A stretch of DNA of 64,000 nucleotides from Pseudomonadota bacterium (GTDB lineage Bacteria; Pseudomonadota; Gammaproteobacteria; Xanthomonadales; SZUA-38), in the NCBI GenBank assembly GCA_039033415.1, contig JBCCCR010000014.1:81985-145984 (forward strand), read 5' to 3'. Position numbers and translations under genes: made by a program. Each line of letters starts with the position of its first letter. Position 1 is the first letter of the stretch. The notes under the pieces were generated by a model that did not search any database, had not been told where the DNA came from, and saw only the letters and a list, made by a program, of their open reading frames with translations. This document shows, piece after piece, positions 9,076 to 17,513 of this stretch.

Positions 9076-10074
9076 GTGAAAGGAGTCGTCATTTTGCTCG
9101 TTTTGCTGCTCGGGGCCTGGATGGCCGGCGCCGAGTACGTCTGGCTGTGCAAGGTAAAGAACCACTGCGACGGCACGCCGCTGGCCGCGCAGCCCCCGCT
9201 CAACGCCGACCCCTTACCGGCTGAACCGGTGGACGCCAGGTCCAGCGCCGCGGCGGAGCCCGTCCCGGCACCGGAGGCCGCGATCAGTGATGATCGGGCG
9301 GGTATGACCGCATCGACCGCCGCCGTCCCCAACGGCGAGCAGGCACCGCCTCGCGTCGCGCCACGAGCGGCGCCGACGGTCATCAGCCTTGCCAGCGGGG
9401 CTTCGCTGACCACACGGCCACTCGGCTTTGAGCCGGACGTGTGGGACCTCAGCGGCACCGAGGGTGGCACTGCGTACGTCGGCGAGCTGGCCGAATTTCT
9501 GAACAGCTCACCAGCGATCGACGTAACGCTGAACGGTGAGTATTTTGTGTTCGAGTCAACGCCGGCCGCGGCAGACAATCTTGGCCAGGCGAGAGCCGCA
9601 GCGCTGAAGAGCGCCCTGGTGGAAGCCGGCATAGCCGCGTCACGCATTTCGATCGACTCAGCCCTGCTGCTGGACCGGAGTCGTAAACCGGGCTTTACCG
9701 TTGCGACCGAAGATTTCAGCGACCTGGTTGCGAGCCGCACCGTGTTCTTTGCTCCGGCGGCGATCACGGCCAGCACAGACCCAGAGCTACGCAGCTACGT
9801 TCGAGAGGTGAGCGGATTCCTGCAGCGCCATCGTGGCGCCAGTCTGCGGGTGATCGGGCATACGGATAATACCGGCGAGGCGGGGGTCAACGAAACGCTG
9901 GGGCTCAGCCGGGCTCGCCACGTGGCGGAGCTGTTGGGCGAACTGGGCCTGCCCTCGACGCGCGTGCGTATCGGCTCCCGGGGTCAGAACGAACCGGTCG
10001 CAGACAACAATACAGAAGCTGGCCGCGCGGCAAACCGCCGCGTTGAGGTCCAGCTGGATTTGGGACGACGATAA
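9076..10074 (+). CDS. OmpA-domain envelope protein
   Basis: The 332-residue product has an N-terminal hydrophobic segment (residues about 3-19, VVILLVLLLGAWMAG) with no clear cleavage site. A Pro/Ala-rich linker follows to about residue 120, then two OmpA-like repeats. The second, C-terminal one is intact: LRVIGHTDNTGEAGVNETLGLSRARHVAELL followed by NRRVEV. OmpA domains bind peptidoglycan. The first copy (about 125-215) is diverged. The start is a GTG; an AGGAG lies about 20 bases upstream, which is too far to be convincing. The next gene begins two bases after the stop, so the two are probably co-expressed, perhaps as an inner-membrane, wall-tethering pair. Confidence 0.8.
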   Translation: MKGVVILLVLLLGAWMAGAEYVWLCKVKNHCDGTPLAAQPPLNADPLPAEPVDARSSAAAEPVPAPEAAISDDRAGMTASTAAVPNGEQAPPRVAPRAAPTVISLASGASLTTRPLGFEPDVWDLSGTEGGTAYVGELAEFLNSSPAIDVTLNGEYFVFESTPAAADNLGQARAAALKSALVEAGIAASRISIDSALLLDRSRKPGFTVATEDFSDLVASRTVFFAPAAITASTDPELRSYVREVSGFLQRHRGASLRVIGHTDNTGEAGVNETLGLSRARHVAELLGELGLPSTRVRIGSRGQNEPVADNNTEAGRAANRRVEVQLDLGRR

Positions 10075-10076
10075 GA

Positions 10077-10457
10077 ATGGCCAATGACGCGTTGATACTG
10101 CTAGTGATCATGCTGGGCTGCATCGGCCTGGCGGCCCTGATTTGCTGGTTCACCTGGGGCCGCGCGAGTACCTTTCTCAACAACGAGCTGAGCACGCTGC
10201 GCATGGCCACGGATCGGGAGCTGGAAGACCTGGTCCACCAGGTTGAGGTTCTTGAGTCACGGCAGCAGGAAGATCAGGCCACCGCTACCGGGGCCATCTC
10301 CGAACGCGATGAGCTGGAGACCCGAGTCAAGCGGCTCACCCAGGAGCTGGAGGATGCAACCGGCCAGCTGGCCAACGCCAGCGCCGAACTGGTCAATCAG
10401 AAGCTGGCGGCCGAGACGGCGCAGCAGGAGCTTGCCAGACTCAAGGGCGGCGGGTAG
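10077..10457 (+). CDS. Membrane-anchored coiled-coil protein
   Basis: The 126-residue product has one transmembrane segment at about residues 6-28 (ILLVIMLGCIGLAALICWFTW), followed by a long charged helical region (about 38-122) with heptad-like spacing that should form a coiled coil. I do not recognise a named family. It starts two bases after the OmpA-domain gene, so translation is probably coupled. A structural partner of that protein is the simplest guess. Confidence 0.75.
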   Translation: MANDALILLVIMLGCIGLAALICWFTWGRASTFLNNELSTLRMATDRELEDLVHQVEVLESRQQEDQATATGAISERDELETRVKRLTQELEDATGQLANASAELVNQKLAAETAQQELARLKGGG

Positions 10458-10484
10458 CGCGCAAGCCTGCCAGAGACCGTGTCG

Positions 10485-12026
10485 TCAGCGGTCTCCCGGC
10501 CTCGCCAGCGGCGGCGCCGTCACCGGATGCCCAGCCGGCCAGGGACGCTCGGGCGACTGACCCGACCGATATTGCTCCAGCGAAGCCCGCAGCACGGCAA
10601 TTTCATCCTCGGCCAAGCCGTCCCGCAGCGCGAGAAACAGCGCTTCCTGCTGATAGGCCACGGCGGCCTCAGCCGATCCGCTCGCCATCTCGAGCATCGC
10701 CAGCGTGCTGGTGATTTCCAGGTCAGCCTGGCGAGCATAAAGCTGGCGCAGCGCGCCGAGCACCGGCCCGGCCAGCGCCGGTGGGCTGCCGTCGCAGCCG
10801 GCCACAATTCGCGCCAGCACCAGCAGTAGATCGGTTCGCGCGTTGCTGCGCAGTCGCTGGTCCAGCAGCTGGGCCGCGGCGGCGCAGTCTCCCGCTTCGG
10901 CCCGGCTCACCGCAAGCCGCAGCGCCACCACCGGGTCCGCGGGCCGTTGCTGCGACAGCAGCTCCAGCTGGCCCGCCGCCTCGGCAAACTGGCCTTGGCG
11001 CATCTGCGCATTGGCCAGCAGCAGCCGCGCGTCGCTGAGCTCGGGATCCAGTTCCAGGGCACGCGCATAAAGCGACGCCGCGGCCTGCCAATCCCCCGTC
11101 ATTTCGAGCAGCACGCCGCGCTGCTCCAGCGCCAGCGGATAGTCCGGCCGTGCCGCCAGCGCCGCTTCCGCGGCCTGCATCGCCGGCGCAAGCTGCCCGT
11201 CCACCTCCAGCAGGCGGGCCAGCGTGACCTGCACGTTTGGGTTGTCCGGCGCAATGTCCCGCGCCGTTTGCAGATAACGGATTCCCTGGGCCAGGTCCCC
11301 GGCTTCCGCCGCGGCGACGCCCAGCGACATGAAATAATTGAAGCTCCGCGAGTTAGACATCAGACGCTCGTTGAGCGGGTCGAGGAGCACCACGTCGCGC
11401 GTTCCCCGCTGGGACAGCAGCTCGGCGGCGCGATCGGCATTCCCGCTGGCGCGATAGGCCATGGCCAGCGGCGTTCGCAGCGCGCTGGCGGTGGGTTGCA
11501 GCGACAGCGCCTCCTCCAGGTAGCGCACCGCAGCGTCGAAATCGCGGTCCGCCAGAAGGATCTGACCGAGCTCCGCGTGGGCAGCGGCCAGGCGCGGGCT
11601 GGCAACGGTCACCGCTTCGAGGATCTTCCGGGCCCGCCGGCTGTCCCCCTGCGCCACGTGAGCCTGGGCCAGCCTCACACGCGCCGGAGCGTAGTCGGGA
11701 TTCACCTCAAGACTCTGCAAGAATGCCGTCTCGGCGTCGGCAAAACGTCCTTCCCGCGCCGCCTGCATTCCGAGATAGTAAGGCCAGCGGGCGTCGGCGG
11801 GCGCCAGATCTCGCGCCGTTTCGAAAGCCTGCCGGGCGGGCCGTAGAAAATCGTTGGCCTGGTAAACCATGCCCAGCTCGCCATACGCGGAGGCACTGTC
11901 AGACGCTGACGCCTCAAAACGCTCCCGGGCCTGCGTCAGCAGCTCGCGCATGTGCGGTGGATGCCCGGCCGGGTCTGGATGATCAACGCTGGCCAGTGTG
12001 GCCAGCAGGATTACAAGCGGAATCAT
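10485..12026 (-). CDS. Exported tetratricopeptide-repeat protein
   Basis: The 513-residue product starts with a short hydrophobic stretch that may be a signal peptide (MIPLVILLATLAS). The rest is a chain of TPR units, about ten by eye, for example SASAYGELGMVYQANDFL and ARVRLAQAHVAQGDSRRA. TPR arrays are protein-binding scaffolds. Similar proteins in this group of bacteria often lie beside ASPIC/UnbV or cytochrome genes, but none is seen here. It converges on the coiled-coil gene and stands alone on its strand, so its partner is unknown. Confidence 0.8.
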   Translation of the reverse strand: MIPLVILLATLASVDHPDPAGHPPHMRELLTQARERFEASASDSASAYGELGMVYQANDFLRPARQAFETARDLAPADARWPYYLGMQAAREGRFADAETAFLQSLEVNPDYAPARVRLAQAHVAQGDSRRARKILEAVTVASPRLAAAHAELGQILLADRDFDAAVRYLEEALSLQPTASALRTPLAMAYRASGNADRAAELLSQRGTRDVVLLDPLNERLMSNSRSFNYFMSLGVAAAEAGDLAQGIRYLQTARDIAPDNPNVQVTLARLLEVDGQLAPAMQAAEAALAARPDYPLALEQRGVLLEMTGDWQAAASLYARALELDPELSDARLLLANAQMRQGQFAEAAGQLELLSQQRPADPVVALRLAVSRAEAGDCAAAAQLLDQRLRSNARTDLLLVLARIVAGCDGSPPALAGPVLGALRQLYARQADLEITSTLAMLEMASGSAEAAVAYQQEALFLALRDGLAEDEIAVLRASLEQYRSGQSPERPWPAGHPVTAPPLARPGDR

Positions 12027-12122
12027 GCGATCTTAGGAAGGCGGCCGTTGCCGAAAAGGCGGCCGGGTTGGCGGCGATCCAAACGGTTTGGCCGGTCAAA
12101 GGACCAGGCCGACCAGGAAACG

Positions 12123-12149
12123 CTGGCCGGGTCGGTCCGACCCGGCCAG
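12123..12149 (-). terminator. Perfect hairpin after the YegP-like gene
   Basis: CTGGCCGGGTCGG (12123-12135) and CCGACCCGGCCAG (12137-12149) form a perfect 13-bp GC-rich palindrome around a single base, five bases beyond the stop of the minus-strand YegP-like gene. Reading minus, the stem is followed by CGTTTCC, a short T-run, so an intrinsic terminator is likely but not canonical. Confidence 0.5.
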
Positions 12150-12153
12150 GTTT

Positions 12154-12492
12154 TCAACCGTCGGTCAGGTCGTCGACGCGATCGGCGGTGCCGTTACGCT
12201 TGACGGATGCCATCCCCTTGGCACAGGACTGGTTTGACGCATACATCTGACTACGCCCGATCTCCTGATGATTACCCGCCTTGATAATGAAATACTTCTT
12301 GCCGTTTTTGGCTTCGCGAACTTCGTAACGGCTGTCGGCTCCGCAATTTTTCTGAACCGAAGCCACGCCGTTCAGCGCTGCTTTCTTCGACGTATACCCC
12401 TCACTGGAAATGATGCACTCACCATTGCCGGCCTTCAAACGAAAATAATACTGCTTGTTCTTGCCTTGGAAGACTTCGAATTTGCCTGCCAT
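12154..12492 (-). CDS. YegP-like protein with two DUF1508 repeats
   Basis: The 112-residue product consists of two copies of the YegP/DUF1508 unit. The first is about residues 4-50 (KFEVFQGKNKQYYFRLKAGNG) and the second about 56-103 (RYEVREAKNGKKYFIIKAGN). Each is a small beta-beta-alpha fold. The biochemical role of the family is not settled. AGGAG lies about ten bases before the ATG and supports the start. The gene is monocistronic, with a hairpin just after its stop. A cytoplasmic location is expected, as no signal is seen. Confidence 0.92.
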   Translation of the reverse strand: MAGKFEVFQGKNKQYYFRLKAGNGECIISSEGYTSKKAALNGVASVQKNCGADSRYEVREAKNGKKYFIIKAGNHQEIGRSQMYASNQSCAKGMASVKRNGTADRVDDLTDG

Positions 12493-12743
12493 AAGGTCCT
12501 CTCCTTAAAATTTCTAACTCCCACGAAATTGAGCAGGGCCGGGATACGGGCAGCCGAGGATGCGCCGAGAAACCCGGATCGATTGCCGAACGGTCGACCA
12601 TCCATCGCGTAACCCCTCGTTGGCAACCTTAACATCGCACTTGCCTTTGGCAAAGAAAATTGAAAGCAATACACTCGTTCAGGTCACGATTGTTGACGTA
12701 TCCCCGATTCGCCGAAAAAAAGTGGCCTTCAGGAGGCTTCTCA
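12493..12743. other. Intergenic region between divergent YegP-like and VOC genes
   Basis: This stretch of about 250 bases has no convincing gene. It must hold the promoters of both flanking genes and is more AT-rich toward the right half, but I see no clear -35/-10 pair or palindrome that I would name. Confidence 0.5.
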
Positions 12744-12791
12744 ATGACGCCAGCCGACCTTCCCACTGCACCAAAAAGAGATCGCTTATGA
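12744..12791 (+). CDS. Putative 15-residue leader peptide overlapping the VOC gene
   Basis: A full AGGAGG (12731-12736) lies seven bases before an ATG at 12744. The ORF encodes MTPADLPTAPKRDRL and its TGA overlaps the ATG of the VOC gene as ATGA (12788-12791). The reading frame differs from the VOC gene. The strong ribosome-binding site belongs to this small ORF rather than to the VOC start, which has only a modest GAG. Translational coupling or leader control is inferred. Confidence 0.45.
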   Translation: MTPADLPTAPKRDRL

Positions 12792-13201
12792 CCTCCCAAC
12801 CCTCCCTACTCGACCCGCCCACAGCCCAGGATGTATCGGTGTTTGTTCCTAGTCGGGATTTTGACTTGTCCCTGGATTTTTACCGGCAGCTGGGATGGCA
12901 TATGAACTGGCGGGCGGAGGGGCTGGCTGAGCTCGAGCTTGCCGGCAACCGGTTTCTGCTGCAGGACTTCTATGCCAAAAAGTGGGCCCAGAACTTCATG
13001 TTCTATATCCGGGTGGACAGCGCTGAAGCCTGGTTTCATCACGCGACCAAGGTCGTCGAAGGCGGTCGCTTCGGTGACGCTCGAACCGCGCCTCCTAAGC
13101 GTCAAAGCCACGGTGACATCGTCACCTACGTCTGGGATCCCTGCGGCGTCCTGCTGCATTTCGCCGAGGCTACCGACGAACCAGCCGAAGCCGGGAATTG
13201 A
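12788..13201 (+). CDS. VOC (glyoxalase/bleomycin-resistance) superfamily protein
   Basis: The 137-residue protein shows the VOC pattern: DVSVFVPSRDFDLSLDFYRQLGW at the start, LELAGNRFLLQDF in the middle, and SHGDIVTYVWDPCGVLLHFAEA at the end. VOC proteins form paired beta-alpha-beta-beta-beta units around a metal or ligand site; functions range from lyases and dioxygenases to drug binding, and none can be assigned here. The ATG at 12788 is preferred over the longer upstream frame because it aligns with the domain start and overlaps the leader ORF stop. Confidence 0.85.
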   Translation: MTSQPSLLDPPTAQDVSVFVPSRDFDLSLDFYRQLGWHMNWRAEGLAELELAGNRFLLQDFYAKKWAQNFMFYIRVDSAEAWFHHATKVVEGGRFGDARTAPPKRQSHGDIVTYVWDPCGVLLHFAEATDEPAEAGN

Positions 13202-13233
13202 CTGGCTTCTAGAAACGCAAGGACTAACCCTCG

Positions 13234-15405
13234 CTAGAACAGGTCCTGCGGATCAACGTCAACCGACCACCGGACCCGTCGAGCCTGCGGCAGCTCGGCG
13301 ATCGCCGGCAGGCACCGGTCCAGCAGACCATGTAGCGGCTTGCGCCGGCGGGAGCTCAGCAGCACCTGCAGGTGATAGTGTCCTGCCCGCCGCTCCATCG
13401 GCGAGGGCAGCGGCCCAAGCAGCTCCACCTCGGCGGGGCCGCCCAGCCGAGCCATGGCCGCCGTCACAAAATTTTCCGCCAGCGATCGCTGCGGCGCGTT
13501 TGCCCGCAGCACCGCAAGAAACCCGGCTGGCGGATAGGCCGCCGCTTCGCGTTCCGTCATGAGGTCACGAGCGTACGCCAGGTAACCACGCTCGAGGATA
13601 CCGGCGAACATGGGGTGGTCCGGCTGGTGCGTCTGAATCAGCACCCGGCCCGGCTTGTCAGCACGCCCAGCACGACCCGACACCTGAACCATCAGCTGCG
13701 CGGCCCGCTCGGCGGCTCGAAAATCGGCGCTGAACAGCGCGTGGTCGATGTTGAGCACCACCACCAGCGTCACATTCGGAAAATCATGCCCTTTGGCCAG
13801 CATCTGGGTGCCAACCAAAATGCCCGAATCGCCCGTGCCGATCTCCTCCAGCAGCTGCAGCAGGCGGCGCCGGCTGCGCACCGAATCCCGGTCGACACGC
13901 CAGATTCGACGGCCTGGAAATTCGTCAGAAAGCGTTTGTTCAACCCGCTGGGTCCCTAGACCCAACGGCACCAGCCGGGTCGAACGGCACTCGGGGCAGG
14001 CGGTGGGTGCGCGCTGACTATAGCCGCAGTGATGGCAACGCAGCTGCCCGACGGCCCGATGCAGCGTCAGCCGGCTATCGCAGCTAGGACACTCCGCCAC
14101 CCAGCCGCAGGCGTCACACAGTAGCGTCGGAGCGAAGCCGCGCCGATTCAGAAAGACCAAGGCCTGTTCGTCCTTCGCCAACACTTCATGCAGCGCCTCG
14201 CGGGCGGCCGGTGTGAGCGCGCCGTCGGACCCGCAACCCCGGCTGTCGATCAATTCGACCGACGGCAGCGTCGCCGCTCCAGGGCGCTGATCAAGGCGGT
14301 GGTACCGATAGCGATCGCTCCAGGCATTATTGAGACTCTCCAGCGAAGGCGTTGCGCTGCCCAGGATGACCGGCACAGCCAGCTCGCGGGCCCGCTGCAC
14401 CGCCACGTCCCGGGCCGAATAGCGAAACCCCTCGTGCTGCTTCAGCGACAGGTCATGCTCCTCATCGACGACCAGCAGCCCCGCCCGGGGCAACGGACAG
14501 AAGACGGCAGAGCGCGTCCCGATGATGACCTGCGCGTCACCGTCGGCAGCTCGCTGCCAGCTGCGCGCGCGCTCTCGATCACCCAGGCCGGAATGAAGCA
14601 CGGCCACGGTGCTGCCCAGACGCTCCAGGAACCGTCGCGCGAGCTGCGGCGTCAACCCGATCTCCGGCACCACCACCAGGCACTGGCGACCGGCCGCGGC
14701 CACCTCGGCAATCAGCTCGAGGTAAACCTCGGTTTTGCCGCTGCCGGTAACGCCATAGAGGAGGTGCGCGGCAAAGCCGCTCGCTTCCCGGATGCGGTTG
14801 ACGCAGTCGAGCTGGGCCGGGGTCAGCTCAGGACCGCAGCTCACCGTCAACGTCGACCCGACCGCTTGCTGGGTGACGCGTTCGCTGGTCAACAGCGTGC
14901 GGATGACCGCGGAACTGATGCCAGCTTCCTGCAGTCGCGAGCGCGCCATCGGCCGCCGTGAAAGCATGCTCAACGCCTGCTGCTGGCGTTCGCCCCGGAC
15001 CTGCCCGGCGTCGAGCGCCATGCGGCCGCTGGGCGTCAACACCAGCTCCGTTTCCGGCGCCGCTGGATTGTCCCAGGCTTTGGGCAGCATCGTGTTCAGC
15101 ACCTCACCCAGCGGGTGGTGGTAATAGCGGCTGCACCAGCGGGCCAGCGCCAGCTGCTCAGCGTCGAGTGCAGGCGTCGGCCAGCAGCGGGTGACGGGCT
15201 TCAATCGGGCCGTATCGAACTGCCCTTCACCGGCGCCGAGCACCACCGCCTTGAGCTGACGGCGGGCAAACGGCACCTCCACCAGCATGCCGGGCACGGG
15301 CGGCTCGTCGAAGGGCCACAGATAATCAAAGCTGCGCGACAGCGGAACCGGTACGGCAACCTGACAGGTGGATAGAGGTGCTTGGCTGATGGCGCGGGCC
15401 GTCAA
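13234..15405 (-). CDS. priA: Primosomal protein N' (replication restart helicase PriA)
   Basis: The 723-residue product matches PriA in length (about 732 in E. coli) and in motifs: Walker A GVTGSGKTEVYL, Walker B VVDEEHD, and an eight-cysteine zinc region (CDAC, CPSC, CHHC, CPEC), then helicase motifs ending in QVSGRAGR. PriA recognises stalled forks and loads DnaB to restart replication. The start appears to be TTG, as no ATG lies near the expected N-terminus. It follows the SDR-like gene by 47 bases on the same strand. Confidence 0.96.
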   Translation of the reverse strand: MTARAISQAPLSTCQVAVPVPLSRSFDYLWPFDEPPVPGMLVEVPFARRQLKAVVLGAGEGQFDTARLKPVTRCWPTPALDAEQLALARWCSRYYHHPLGEVLNTMLPKAWDNPAAPETELVLTPSGRMALDAGQVRGERQQQALSMLSRRPMARSRLQEAGISSAVIRTLLTSERVTQQAVGSTLTVSCGPELTPAQLDCVNRIREASGFAAHLLYGVTGSGKTEVYLELIAEVAAAGRQCLVVVPEIGLTPQLARRFLERLGSTVAVLHSGLGDRERARSWQRAADGDAQVIIGTRSAVFCPLPRAGLLVVDEEHDLSLKQHEGFRYSARDVAVQRARELAVPVILGSATPSLESLNNAWSDRYRYHRLDQRPGAATLPSVELIDSRGCGSDGALTPAAREALHEVLAKDEQALVFLNRRGFAPTLLCDACGWVAECPSCDSRLTLHRAVGQLRCHHCGYSQRAPTACPECRSTRLVPLGLGTQRVEQTLSDEFPGRRIWRVDRDSVRSRRRLLQLLEEIGTGDSGILVGTQMLAKGHDFPNVTLVVVLNIDHALFSADFRAAERAAQLMVQVSGRAGRADKPGRVLIQTHQPDHPMFAGILERGYLAYARDLMTEREAAAYPPAGFLAVLRANAPQRSLAENFVTAAMARLGGPAEVELLGPLPSPMERRAGHYHLQVLLSSRRRKPLHGLLDRCLPAIAELPQARRVRWSVDVDPQDLF

Positions 15406-15452
15406 TCAGAAACGACCCGGCATTTTAGCTCACCGCCGACTTGTTCGGCCCA

Positions 15453-16097
15453 CTAATCTTCGAGCAGAGTAATCAGTCGATCCAGGTCCAGCTCGATGCT
15501 GCGAGGAAACGCGGCCGGACGGTCGATGCCCTCCACCTCTCCTTCGACCGTCATCATTCGAGTTCGGATGGCGCTAGCCTCATAGTGACTGCTCAACAGG
15601 CGGTCCCACAGCAGCGCGCTGGCGGCGTCGCTGGCGCCGTCGACGCCCATACAGACCTGAAGGTGCATCGCGTCCTCGGTGAACAGCGGATCGAGCGCTT
15701 TCAGCAGGCGGCGCCGGAACTGAATTTTTGGCAGCAGCAGCTCTTGCACCTGGTCGTCGGTAAACGACAGCCAGGAGGGCGCGTAGCGGGCGGGATCGAA
15801 AAAGCTGATCAGCCAGTCGACGCGACCGAACACCAGCGACAGGTCCTCGAACAGACGCTGTTCGCAGTCGTTCGATTCGGGGCTGAAATAGCGGTAGCTG
15901 GCGCTAACGCCCTGCCAGGCCAGGCGGCGGCACACCGCGGCGCCTCGCTCCGGCTTGGGATCGGTAATCACCAGCCGCACGCCCTGCGCCGCCAGATGGC
16001 GACAAACCGCCACGCCCAGCGTGTGGTGTGGCGACCCAACCAGCGCAACTTTTGCTGCAGCGCTTTCGCTGCCTTCCTGTGGCAAAACCCGTGTCAA
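15453..16097 (-). CDS. Degenerate short-chain dehydrogenase-like protein
   Basis: The 214-residue product begins with a Rossmann-like unit (KVALVGSPHHTLGVAVCRHLAAQGVRLVITDPKP), but the usual TGxxxGxG glycine loop is not kept and no YxxxK catalytic pair is seen. This points to an SDR-fold protein without normal oxidoreductase activity. It lies upstream of priA on the same strand and is divergent from the sigma-factor operon. I do not recognise a named family. Confidence 0.6.
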   Translation of the reverse strand: MTRVLPQEGSESAAAKVALVGSPHHTLGVAVCRHLAAQGVRLVITDPKPERGAAVCRRLAWQGVSASYRYFSPESNDCEQRLFEDLSLVFGRVDWLISFFDPARYAPSWLSFTDDQVQELLLPKIQFRRRLLKALDPLFTEDAMHLQVCMGVDGASDAASALLWDRLLSSHYEASAIRTRMMTVEGEVEGIDRPAAFPRSIELDLDRLITLLED

Positions 16098-16223
16098 CGT
16101 AATTCATCCTGAAGCGTTGTTGACCTGTAGCCTCGTTCTGGACGGGATCTTCCGTGAAAACCGACCGAAATGGTGCGCAAGTGCCTGTTTTACAGACCAG
16201 CTACAAGCGGGTGTTACGATAGC

Positions 16224-16823
16224 ATGGGATCTGAAACCCTGGTGATGATGCAAACAATGTTCACGCCTCGGGCCGACAGCAAAACCACCGGTACCGTGGA
16301 CCGTCTGGACATTTTTTTGCGCTCGGTGGAGCGGCAGGCGTTTACCATGGCCAACTATGCAACCGGCAACCCCGACGAGGCGCTGGATATCGTTCAGGAC
16401 GCCATGACCGCCTTCGTTCGGCGCTATCGACGCAAGCCCGAAGAGCAATGGCGCCCGCTGTTTTTTCGCAGCGTGGACAATCGGATCAAAGACTGGTTTA
16501 GGCGCCGCAAGGTCCGGATGCGATGGCAGGCACCCATGCAGGTCATCGACAGCGGGCCCGATCTTGAAAGCCGCGCTGAAGACCTGACGACACCACAGCC
16601 GGATCGCGCGCTTGCTGGACAGCAGGGTACCGAGGCGCTGGAACGGGCGCTCGCCGCGCTGCCGGACCGGCAGCGCCAGGCGTTCCTGCTGAGATCCTGG
16701 CAGGGGATGAGCGTCGCTGAAACCGCTGAAGTGATGGGTTGCAGCGAAGGCAGCGTCAAAACGCACCTGTCGCGGGCGACCAGCGCGCTGCGGGAAAAAC
16801 TGGAGAAACATCAGCATGACTGA
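16224..16823 (+). CDS. ECF-type RNA polymerase sigma factor
   Basis: The product has about 199 residues from the ATG at 16224; in-frame ATGs at 16245, 16248 and 16257 are also possible, because no start has a strong ribosome-binding site. Region 2 is about residues 40-100 (NPDEALDIVQDAMTAFVRRYRR). Region 4 is near the end, with an HTH (SVAETAEVMGCSEGSVKTHLSRA). It leads a four-gene operon whose genes overlap, so it probably transcribes its own operon and others under control of the next protein. Its target promoters cannot be identified here. Confidence 0.9.
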   Translation: MGSETLVMMQTMFTPRADSKTTGTVDRLDIFLRSVERQAFTMANYATGNPDEALDIVQDAMTAFVRRYRRKPEEQWRPLFFRSVDNRIKDWFRRRKVRMRWQAPMQVIDSGPDLESRAEDLTTPQPDRALAGQQGTEALERALAALPDRQRQAFLLRSWQGMSVAETAEVMGCSEGSVKTHLSRATSALREKLEKHQHD

Positions 16824-17172
16824 CATCGATCGCGAGCTCTCCAACGCGGTGAATACCATCGTCGAGCAGCGCAGCAGCGGCCTCGACGCGGCCACACTGT
16901 CGCGGCTCAACCGAGCCCGCCAGCAGGCGCTGGACGACGTCCGGCACGAGAGCCGAGGACGCTGGCTGCCGGGCGGTCTGGCGGCGGGCGCGGCAGTGGT
17001 GGCCGTGGCTATCGGCCTGACCGGACGGGTGCCGCCGCCCGCGCAGCCGCTGCTGGAACAGCCAGTTTCCGACTTCACCGTACTGGCGTCCGACGAGTCG
17101 CTGGAGATGCTGGAGAACCTGGAGTTTTACGCCTGGCTCGACGAGGTCCTGACCGAGGCTGAGGCCGGTTGA
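16816..17172 (+). CDS. Single-TM protein next to a sigma factor, possible anti-sigma factor (DUF3619-like)
   Basis: The 118-residue product has a cytoplasmic-looking helical N-terminus (1-50), one transmembrane segment (about 51-70, WLPGGLAAGAAVVAVAIGLTG) and a short periplasmic tail with an acidic motif ending ENLEFYAWLDEV. Its ATG overlaps the sigma gene by eight bases. Size, topology and position fit an anti-sigma factor. It resembles DUF3619-type proteins, but no zinc-binding anti-sigma motif is present, so the role is inferred. Confidence 0.7.
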   Translation: MTDIDRELSNAVNTIVEQRSSGLDAATLSRLNRARQQALDDVRHESRGRWLPGGLAAGAAVVAVAIGLTGRVPPPAQPLLEQPVSDFTVLASDESLEMLENLEFYAWLDEVLTEAEAG

Positions 17173-17513
17173 TGAGGCCTGAAGATACACCCCTGCGGCA
17201 AACGCCTCTGTGGCTGGTGCTGGCGTTCACGAGTCTGCCGCTGACGCCGGCAGCCGCTCAGACGCCGGACGGCACCGCGGAAGCGCAAACCCCGGCGGCG
17301 GCGGCCGGCGATGATGAGCCGCCGCCAAGCATGGCGTTACTCGAGTTTGTTGCGTTGTTTGAGACCGAAGACGGCCAGTGGATGGATCCGGAGGCGATAC
17401 CCCTGACGCTGGACGTCGACGACACCAGCGACGGGCCCACCGCGGCGCCGCCAACCCGTCAGGAGCGCGCCCCAACGCCCGCCCATCGCCGGGAGCTCCG
17501 TCATGCGCGATAA
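17172..17513 (+). CDS. Small secreted protein of the sigma-factor operon
   Basis: The ATG at 17172 overlaps the previous stop as TGATG, a classical coupling arrangement. The 113-residue product has a signal peptide ending near TPAAAQ. A low-complexity Ala/Pro part follows, then a short conserved-looking block (MALLEFVALFETEDGQWMDP), then another proline-rich tail. No named family is recognised. The block may be the functional core, for instance a ligand for the neighbouring periplasmic proteins. Confidence 0.7.
   Translation: MRPEDTPLRQTPLWLVLAFTSLPLTPAAAQTPDGTAEAQTPAAAAGDDEPPPSMALLEFVALFETEDGQWMDPEAIPLTLDVDDTSDGPTAAPPTRQERAPTPAHRRELRHAR

Noticed and set aside
16189..16218. TTTACA and TACGAT as a promoter for the sigma-factor operon.
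   Set aside because: The spacing of 20 bases is too long for a standard promoter, so I do not list it.
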